Shown here: positions 58,359 through 64,000 of the stretch, in pieces
Layout: every line of letters starts with the position of its first letter
Numbering within the stretch: position 1 is the stretch's first letter
Assembly (NCBI RefSeq): GCF_018326305.1
Contig: NZ_AP023416.1
Location: forward strand, 124,001 to 188,000
DNA from: Vescimonas fastidiosa
GTDB taxonomy: Bacteria; Bacillota; Clostridia; Oscillospirales; Oscillospiraceae
Direction: 5' to 3'
DNA: 64,000 bases
Notes under the pieces: generated by a model
Database searches by the model: none
Told to the model about the DNA's origin: nothing
Seen by the model: the letters and a program-made list of their open reading frames with translations, nothing else
Translations under genes and position numbers: made by a program

Positions 58359-58805
58359 ATGCGTGCTGTATTGACCCGCGTAAAAAGTGCCTCCGTCACC
58401 GTAGACGGTTCTGTGATCGGCCAAATCGGCCAGGGCTTCCTGATTCTCCTGGGCGTCACCCACGAGGACACCGAGGCCCAGGCCGTGAAACTGGCGGATA
58501 AGCTTATGGGCCTGCGTATCTTCGAGGACGAAAACGGCAAGATGAATCGCAGCCTGGAGGATGTAGGCGGCCAGGTGCTGGTGGTGTCCCAGTTCACCCT
58601 GTATGGCAACTGCAAGAAGGGCCGCCGGCCGGAGTTCCTGGCCGCCGCCCGACCCGAGATCGCCATACCCCTCTATGAAAAGTTCATCGCCCTCTGCCGG
58701 GACAAGGGCTTCTCTGTGGAAACCGGTGAATTCGGCGCGGAGATGCTGGTGGAGTCCGTCAACGACGGCCCCGTGACCCTCATCGTAGACACCGATCAGC
58801 TGTAA
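58359..58805 (+). CDS. dtd: D-aminoacyl-tRNA deacylase
   Basis: 148 residues, the usual length. Starts [17 protein letters not shown], with the catalytic-pocket motifs SQFTLYG (about 78-84) and the C-terminal NDGPVT (about 135-140). It removes D-amino acids (and Gly) wrongly attached to tRNA. AAAAAGGAGAAATTTACC gives the start; frames further upstream lie in repeat DNA. Confidence 0.93.
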   Translation: MRAVLTRVKSASVTVDGSVIGQIGQGFLILLGVTHEDTEAQAVKLADKLMGLRIFEDENGKMNRSLEDVGGQVLVVSQFTLYGNCKKGRRPEFLAAARPEIAIPLYEKFIALCRDKGFSVETGEFGAEMLVESVNDGPVTLIVDTDQL

Positions 58806-58817
58806 GGAGAGAGTACC

Positions 58818-59441
58818 ATGAAAATTGATTCCCTGGCCGTAGGGTCCATCGGCACCAACTGCTATATTCTGCAGGACGAGGCGGCAAAGCTCTGCGCCGT
58901 TATCGATCCCGGCGACGAGCCGGAGCGCATTCTTTCCGCCGTGGAACAGACCGGCTGCACCCCCACCATGATCCTGCTGACCCACGGACATTTTGACCAC
59001 TACACCGCCGTTAAGGGCCTGCTGGAGAAGTGGCCGGAGCTGCCCGTTTACATCCACGAAAGAGATGTCACCGACAAGCCCGTGGGCGGCTTCGGTCTGC
59101 TGTTTCCCCGGCTGCCGGAGAAAAACCAGCGGTATTACAAGGAGGGCGACCGCCTGACTCTGGGCGGCCTGACCATCACCGTCCTGGAGACTCCGGGCCA
59201 CTCCCGGGGCTCTGTGTGCCTGGTGGTGGGCGATGTCATTTTCTCCGGTGACACCCTGTTTCACGGCAGCTGCGGCCGCACGGACTTCGCCGGAGGCAGC
59301 TATGAGGACATTCTCCGCTCCCTTAAAAAGCTGGCCCAGCTCCCCGGGCAGTATCAGGTCTATCCCGGCCACGACCGCTCCACCAACCTGGACTTTGAGC
59401 GCCGGGTCAATCCCTATGTAAAGCAGGGTCTGCGGAAATGA
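58818..59441 (+). CDS. Glyoxalase-II-like metallo-beta-lactamase hydrolase
   Basis: 207 residues. Zinc site THGHFDH (His56, His58, Asp60, His61), GHSRGSVC, SGDTLF and the last ligand in YPGHD. Typical YcbL-like hydrolase that often accompanies hemZ or relA/dtd in Firmicutes. It probably cleaves thioesters; the exact substrate is unknown. Only 12 bp after dtd, and it overlaps hemZ by ATGA. Confidence 0.87.
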   Translation: MKIDSLAVGSIGTNCYILQDEAAKLCAVIDPGDEPERILSAVEQTGCTPTMILLTHGHFDHYTAVKGLLEKWPELPVYIHERDVTDKPVGGFGLLFPRLPEKNQRYYKEGDRLTLGGLTITVLETPGHSRGSVCLVVGDVIFSGDTLFHGSCGRTDFAGGSYEDILRSLKKLAQLPGQYQVYPGHDRSTNLDFERRVNPYVKQGLRK

Positions 59442-60916
59442 AGCTGCTGTTTAAGGGCCACGATGCCCGTTACGCCGTGGAGCAGAGCCTGCTGGCCTTT
59501 TTCCCCCAGGAGCGCCCGGTATATGACCCGGCGGCCCGGGAGAAAAACCAGGCCACCGTCACCCTCTCCCAGGGAAAAAAATACATCACCGTCGTAACCA
59601 CCCTATGCTATGCCGGGTGTACCAAGCGGGGCATCTCCCGGGTACTCTGGGACCCCTCGGCGGATGCCTATGCCGCCGAGCGCCTGCGCCAGCGGGCGGT
59701 GAAGCTGAGCTTCTTCAAGGCCGCCCGGCAGGTGACGGGGGTGACCCCCTCCTGGGGCGCCCTTACGGGTATCCGCCCGGCCAAGCTGGCGGCGGGCTAC
59801 CTGGAGCAGGGCATGACGCCCCGGCAGGTGGACCGCCTCCTTCGGGACACCTATTGCGTCTCCCAGACCCGCCGGGAGCTGTGCATCGAGGCGGCCCAGG
59901 CGGGGCTGAAGGCCAAGGCGGAGCTGCACCCCGAGGACATCTCCCTCTATATCGGCATTCCCTTCTGCCCCACCCGCTGCGCCTATTGCAGCTTTGTGTC
60001 CCAGGCGGTGGAAAAGAGCTTCGGCCTTATGGAGCCGTACCTGGAGGTGCTGCTGGGGGAAATCACCCGAGCGGCGCAGATGGTGGAGGACCTGGGCCTG
60101 CACATTAAGAGCTTTTACATGGGCGGCGGCACCCCCACCACCCTCTCCGCCGGACAAATGGACCGGCTGCTGACCCACCTGAACCGCAGCTTTGACCTCT
60201 CCCACTGCGCGGAATACTGCATCGAGGCCGGACGGCCCGACACCATTGACCGGGAGAAGCTCCAGGTGCTTTTAGACCACGGCTGCGACCGCATCAGCGT
60301 GAATCCCCAGTCCCTGGAGGACAGTGTTTTGCAGGCCATCGGACGGCGGCACACGGCGGCGGACATTGAGCAGACCATGGGCCTGGCCACCTCCATGGGC
60401 TTCAAGCATGTGAATATGGACCTTATCGCGGGCCTGCCCGCCGACACCCCCGAGGGCTTCCGGCGGACTCTGGATAAGTGTCTTTCCTTTGGGGCGGACA
60501 ACATCACCGTCCACACCCTGGCCCTGAAAAAGGGCAGCCGCATCCTCCTGGAGGGGCAGAAGATCCCCTCGGCAGAGGCGGTGGGGCAGATGCTGGACTA
60601 CTCCGTTTCCGCCCTGCGCGGGGCTGATTTCCACCCCTACTACCTCTACCGGCAGAAGTATATGTCCGGCAGCTTTGAAAACATCGGCTGGTGCATAAGC
60701 GGCGCGGAGGGGCTGTATAATATCTATATCATGGAGGAGCTGCACAGCATCCTCTCTCTGGGGGCCGGAGGCTCCACCAAGATGGTAGACCCGGCGGCGG
60801 GCCGCATTGAGCGGGTGTTCCACGCCAAATACCCCAATGAATACATCACCCGACCGGAGAAGATCCAAAAAAATCTGGAGGACTTCGCCGACTTTTACCG
60901 CAGCATGAAAAAATAA
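59438..60916 (+). CDS. hemZ: HemZ-type radical SAM protein (oxygen-independent coproporphyrinogen oxidase-like)
   Basis: 492 residues. The radical-SAM cluster motif CPTRCAYC gives Cys177, Cys181 and Cys184, preceded by the LYIGIPF typical of HemN-like enzymes. The about 170-residue N-terminal extension (with GIRPAKLAAGYLE) marks the HemZ subgroup rather than HemN or HemW. It may oxidise coproporphyrinogen III anaerobically, but no other haem genes are in the window and some HemZ proteins lack this activity. Coupled to the preceding hydrolase. Confidence 0.85.
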   Translation: MKLLFKGHDARYAVEQSLLAFFPQERPVYDPAAREKNQATVTLSQGKKYITVVTTLCYAGCTKRGISRVLWDPSADAYAAERLRQRAVKLSFFKAARQVTGVTPSWGALTGIRPAKLAAGYLEQGMTPRQVDRLLRDTYCVSQTRRELCIEAAQAGLKAKAELHPEDISLYIGIPFCPTRCAYCSFVSQAVEKSFGLMEPYLEVLLGEITRAAQMVEDLGLHIKSFYMGGGTPTTLSAGQMDRLLTHLNRSFDLSHCAEYCIEAGRPDTIDREKLQVLLDHGCDRISVNPQSLEDSVLQAIGRRHTAADIEQTMGLATSMGFKHVNMDLIAGLPADTPEGFRRTLDKCLSFGADNITVHTLALKKGSRILLEGQKIPSAEAVGQMLDYSVSALRGADFHPYYLYRQKYMSGSFENIGWCISGAEGLYNIYIMEELHSILSLGAGGSTKMVDPAAGRIERVFHAKYPNEYITRPEKIQKNLEDFADFYRSMKK

Positions 60917-60938
60917 ACCGAAAGGGCCGGGAGGAGGG

Positions 60939-62531
60939 ATGGCTTTGCCCCAGCGCAAGCAAAACTTCATGGAGGGCGCCGCCGTTCTGACCCTGGCCGT
61001 GGCCGTAACCAAGGTTTTGGGGGCGGTATATAAGATCCCCCTGGGAAACCTGCTGGATAAGGACGGCATGGCCCATTTTTATGTGGCCTACAATATTTAT
61101 AGCCTGCTGCTCATTGTGTCCACGGCGGGCCTGCCCCTGGCCCTGTCGCGCCTGGTGTCTCAGGCGGAGGCCCGGGGCCGGGTGAACCAGCGCAAACGCA
61201 TCTTCCGGGTAACCCTGGGGCTTTTCTGTCTGCTGGGCGTGGTGTGCAGCGCCGTGATGCTCCTGTTTGCCGAGCCGCTGTCCCGAGCCCTGCGGGACTC
61301 CCAGGCGGCTCCGGCCATCCGGGTGCTGGCCCCGGCGGTGTTTTGCGTGTGTATCCTCTCGGCCATCCGGGGCTATACCCAGGGCCGGGGCAATATGCTC
61401 CCCACGGCGGTGAGCCAGATCATCGAGTCCGCCTGCAAGCTGACGGTGGGCCTCACGGTGGCCTGGCTGCTGGTGCGGCAAGGGGCCGAGCCGGGCCGGT
61501 GCGCGGCGGGGGCCATCTCCGGCGTGACGGTGGGTGCGGCCACAGGCCTTGCCGTGCTGACCGTTTGGCTCCTGCGCAGCCGCAGCGGCCAGCGGGGGAC
61601 GGATGTACCCCAGAGCCGCCGGGAGATCCTGCGCCGGGTGCTGCAAATCGGCGTGCCCGTTACCCTGGGCTCCGTGGGCATGAGCCTTATTACCCTCCTG
61701 GACCAGGCCCTGGTGCTGGGCACCCTGCAAAGCTCTCTGGGTCTCTCAGAGGCGAATGCCGCCGCGCTCTACGGAGAATACACCTTCGGCATGACCCTGT
61801 TTGCCCTGCCTGCGTCCTTTATGTACCCGCTGACCATCAGCCTGGTGCCCTCCATCAGCGCCGCCACTGCCGCCGGGCGGGGGGAGGCCGCCGCCCAAAA
61901 CGCCGCCTCGGCCCTGAAGCTGGCCATGGTGGTGGCTCTGCCGGTGGGGGTGGGGATGTCGGTGCTGGCGGGCCCCATTTTACACCTGCTGTACCCGGCG
62001 GTGCCCCAGACGGCGGAGGCCGCCGCCTATCACCTGTGCATTTTGGGCATCGCCTCGGTGTTTGTGTGCCTGATGATCGCCACGGCGGGCATCCTGCAGG
62101 CCTACGGCAAGGAGCGGATCCCGGTCATCACCCTGCTTGTGGGCGGGGGGGTGAAGATTGCCGCCAACTACCTGCTGGTGACAGACCCGGCCATCTCCAT
62201 CCACGGCGCGCCCATAGGGACGCTGCTGTGCTACGCCGTCATTGCGGGTCTGAATCTGCTGGCCATCGTCCGGGTGGTGCCCCATCGCCTGGGCCTGGGC
62301 GGCGCAGCGGGAAAGCTCCTGCTCTCCACAGCGGCCATGGTGGCAGCGGCCCGGGGCGGCTACGGCCTCCTCTCCCGGCACATGGGCTCCGGGGCCGCCA
62401 CGCTCCTGTCCATTTTGGCGGCGGGGGCGGTCTATGTCCTGCTGGTGCTGTGCCTGGAGGTGCTGCGCCGGGAGGAGATTTTGCAGCTTCCCAAGGGCGA
62501 AAAATTGGCAAAATTTCTATTTAAGTCATGA
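60939..62531 (+). CDS. SpoVB/MurJ-like lipid-linked glycan flippase
   Basis: 530 residues, about 14 membrane helices, MOP superfamily. Opening AAVLTLAVAVTKVLGAVYKIPLGNLL and the central GVPVTLGSVGMSLITLLDQALV match the SpoVB/YtgP group, which flips peptidoglycan or cortex precursors. GGGAGGAGGG precedes the ATG. It lies 22 bp after hemZ and 35 bp before mazG, so the run from dtd to mazG looks like one operon. Lipid II flipping is a family-level inference. Confidence 0.85.
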   Translation: MALPQRKQNFMEGAAVLTLAVAVTKVLGAVYKIPLGNLLDKDGMAHFYVAYNIYSLLLIVSTAGLPLALSRLVSQAEARGRVNQRKRIFRVTLGLFCLLGVVCSAVMLLFAEPLSRALRDSQAAPAIRVLAPAVFCVCILSAIRGYTQGRGNMLPTAVSQIIESACKLTVGLTVAWLLVRQGAEPGRCAAGAISGVTVGAATGLAVLTVWLLRSRSGQRGTDVPQSRREILRRVLQIGVPVTLGSVGMSLITLLDQALVLGTLQSSLGLSEANAAALYGEYTFGMTLFALPASFMYPLTISLVPSISAATAAGRGEAAAQNAASALKLAMVVALPVGVGMSVLAGPILHLLYPAVPQTAEAAAYHLCILGIASVFVCLMIATAGILQAYGKERIPVITLLVGGGVKIAANYLLVTDPAISIHGAPIGTLLCYAVIAGLNLLAIVRVVPHRLGLGGAAGKLLLSTAAMVAAARGGYGLLSRHMGSGAATLLSILAAGAVYVLLVLCLEVLRREEILQLPKGEKLAKFLFKS

Positions 62532-62566
62532 AAAATATGAATTCCTATTGCAATAGAGGGGAAACT

Positions 62567-63349
62567 ATGGTAAATTTTACGAGGAAGCCACGCTACGACT
62601 ATGCGGATCTGCTGGAGATCATCCGGCTGCTTCGCTCCCCGGAGGGCTGTCCCTGGGACAAGGCGCAGACCCACGCCTCCATTCGCCGGGGCCTGCTGGA
62701 GGAGAGCTACGAGGCCGCCGAGGCCATCGACCTGGACGATGCGGCGCTGCTGCAGGAGGAGCTGGGCGATGTGCTGATGCAGGTGGTCTTTCACGCCGAC
62801 ATCGAGAAGGATCGGGGCCGCTTCACCATGGAGGATGTGGTGGACGGCGTGGTGAAAAAGCTCCTGTACCGCCACCCCCATGTGTTCGGGAGTGGACAGG
62901 AGGACAGTCCCCAGTCCGTTTCGGTGAGCTGGGATAAGCTCAAGCGGGCGGAAAAGGGGCAAAAGACCACAGGCGATGCCATGGACGCCGTAGCCCGGAG
63001 CCTGCCGGGCCTGTGGCGGGCGGAAAAGCTGCAGAAGAAGGCAGCCGACGCCGGCTTCGACTTTAAGGACATCTCCGGAGCGCTCTGCAAGCTGGAGGAG
63101 GAGGTCCGGGAGCTGCGCCAGGCCGTGGAAACGGGCCGGGGCGTGGAGGAAGAGCTGGGCGATGTGCTGTTCGCCGCCGTGAAGGTGGGCCGCTTTGCCG
63201 GGGTGGACCCGGAGACGGCCATAGCCTCCACCTGCGAAAAATTCATCCATCGGTTCCGGGCCGTGGAGGACGGGGCCCAGGGCCGCCCCCTGGAGACGCT
63301 GACCCCGGAGGAAATGACGGAGCTGTGGAACCGGGCAAAGAGATTCTGA
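62567..63349 (+). CDS. mazG: MazG nucleoside triphosphate pyrophosphohydrolase
   Basis: 260 residues with two MazG repeats. The first has EESYEAAEAID and EELGDVLMQVVFHA, the second LEEEVRELRQAV and EEELGDVLFAAVKV; the acidic E-x3-E and ExxD pattern binds Mg2+ in both. CPWDKAQTHASIR near residue 28 is typical. It hydrolyses NTPs or dNTPs to monophosphates for pool cleaning. The ATG with AGAGGGG upstream was chosen over one 39 bp earlier. Confidence 0.92.
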   Translation: MVNFTRKPRYDYADLLEIIRLLRSPEGCPWDKAQTHASIRRGLLEESYEAAEAIDLDDAALLQEELGDVLMQVVFHADIEKDRGRFTMEDVVDGVVKKLLYRHPHVFGSGQEDSPQSVSVSWDKLKRAEKGQKTTGDAMDAVARSLPGLWRAEKLQKKAADAGFDFKDISGALCKLEEEVRELRQAVETGRGVEEELGDVLFAAVKVGRFAGVDPETAIASTCEKFIHRFRAVEDGAQGRPLETLTPEEMTELWNRAKRF

Positions 63350-63414
63350 AACGAGTATTCGTTTGGAATAAATCGCATAATCACTAAGGATAAAAATATG
63401 GGAGGAAATGTATT

Positions 63415-63690
63415 ATGAACAAAACCGAACTGATTGCTGCTGTTGCAGAGAAGAGCGGTCTGTCCAAGAAGGACAGCGAGGCCGCCGTAGTCGCCACCAT
63501 TGCCGCCATCACCGACGCTCTGAAGGCGGACGATAAGGTGCAGATTGTTGGCTTCGGCTCCTTTGAGGTGAAGAAGAAGGCCGCCCACATGGGCCGCAAC
63601 CCCCGCACCGGCGAGGCCATGAAGATCGCTGCCAGCAAGAACCCCACCTTCAAGGCCGGCAAGGCTCTGAAGGACGCCGTGGCTGAGTAA
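63415..63690 (+). CDS. hup: HU-family histone-like DNA-binding protein
   Basis: 91 residues, the usual size. It starts [20 protein letters not shown] and has the [21 protein letters not shown] arm that wraps DNA. The codon choice is more biased than in neighbours, as expected for an abundant protein. GGGAGGAAATGTATT precedes the ATG. It bends and compacts chromosomal DNA as a homodimer. Confidence 0.96.
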   Translation: MNKTELIAAVAEKSGLSKKDSEAAVVATIAAITDALKADDKVQIVGFGSFEVKKKAAHMGRNPRTGEAMKIAASKNPTFKAGKALKDAVAE

Positions 63691-63704
63691 TTATCTGTCC
63701 TATC

Positions 63705-63742
63705 CCGGTGCCGGTGCGCTCTGCATCGGCACCGATTTTTTC
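63705..63742 (+). terminator. Terminator after the HU gene
   Basis: CGGTGCCG/CGGCACCG with a long loop, followed by ATTTTTTC. Confidence 0.8.
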
Positions 63743-63756
63743 CCAAGGAGAAAGCC

Positions 63757-64000
63757 ATGCGACTGGATAAATATCTAAAGGTGTCCCGGCTTATAAAGCG
63801 CCGCACCGTGGCCAACGAGGCCTGCGACAATGAGCGGGTCAGCGTAAACGGCCGTGTGCAGCGGGCCAGCTACGATGTAAAGGTGGGCGACCGCATCAGC
63901 ATCCGCTTCGGCCCCAAGGAGCTGCAGGTGGAGGTGCTCAGCGTCCAGGACAATGTAGGAAAGGCCGATGCCGCCGCCATGTACCGGGAGGTTTCGGCGG
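63757..64000 (+). CDS. rqcP: RqcP-type S4-domain RNA-binding protein (runs off the window end)
   Basis: 81 codons are visible and the frame is still open at the window edge. The S4 fold MRLDKYLKVSRLIKRRTVAN...SVNGRVQRASYDVKVGD is complete. RqcP works with RqcH at stalled 50S subunits to add C-terminal alanine tails. The order mazG-HU-rqcP is conserved in Firmicutes. AAGGAGAAAGCC precedes the ATG. Confidence 0.9.
   Translation, partial: MRLDKYLKVSRLIKRRTVANEACDNERVSVNGRVQRASYDVKVGDRISIRFGPKELQVEVLSVQDNVGKADAAAMYREVSA

Overview
The window is a GC-rich chromosomal segment of a low-redundancy Firmicute, most likely an Oscillospirales (Ruminococcaceae/Oscillospiraceae-type) gut clostridium. This is inferred from gene families: GlpP antiterminator, MurT/GatD-like pair, HemZ, a SpoVB/MurJ-type flippase, the mazG-HU-rqcP order, a Na+-linked transport style (NhaC, NSS carriers), AGGAGG-type ribosome binding sites and sigma-A promoters. 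No rRNA, CRISPR array, prophage or complete insertion sequence was seen. One tRNA gene is present (Gly, GCC anticodon).

Layout. 0-7 kb: two near-identical NhaC Na+/H+ antiporters in tandem, each with its own promoter and terminator, then an NSS-family Na+ symporter. 7-9.3 kb: a KdpD/KdpE-like two-component pair. 9.4-14.1 kb: a glycerol-3-phosphate oxidation operon (GlpA-like, FAD partner, DUF1667 protein) with a terminator-type leader hairpin, followed by the antiterminator GlpP that probably reads it, and a DUF1461-type membrane protein. 14.2-17.3 kb: a complete 25-codon small gene, mnmG and a cyclase-family enzyme. 17.5-25.5 kb: MurT with a GatD partner that lacks its catalytic residues, a flippase, an oxidoreductase, an acetyltransferase-like protein, uridine phosphorylase and a small lipoprotein. 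25.7-31.4 kb: a second NSS symporter, a thioesterase, an AI-2E-type exporter and a lipid kinase. 31.6-34.6 kb: zur-znuACB under a Fur/Zur box. 34.9-38.6 kb: marR-tauE-ftsH-DUF308. 38.7-45.5 kb: a divergent type IIA topoisomerase (ParE- and ParC-like) with a GIY-YIG protein between the subunits and two DnaA boxes upstream, then two orphan genes. 45.7-49.1 kb: tRNA-Gly with a duplicated 3' end, a serine-recombinase remnant and a decayed surface-polysaccharide operon. 49.1-64 kb: housekeeping genes (rlmD, a beta-CASP nuclease, a DapF-fold enzyme, recJ, relA, dtd, a glyoxalase-II-like hydrolase, hemZ, flippase, mazG, HU, rqcP).

Intergenic DNA is the unusual part. Two repeat families fill it. One is a mosaic of short GC-rich hairpin modules that nearly all end in CCCCTACGG (eight clusters). 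The other is a roughly 190-bp element with four hairpins. It has five full copies plus several shortened ones. Its stems change by compensatory substitution while the linkers stay fixed, and at two loci it sits between two matched copies of the local terminator. I do not recognise this second element as a known family and consider it the best candidate for something undescribed, together with the glutaminase-dead GatD and the 25-residue small gene.
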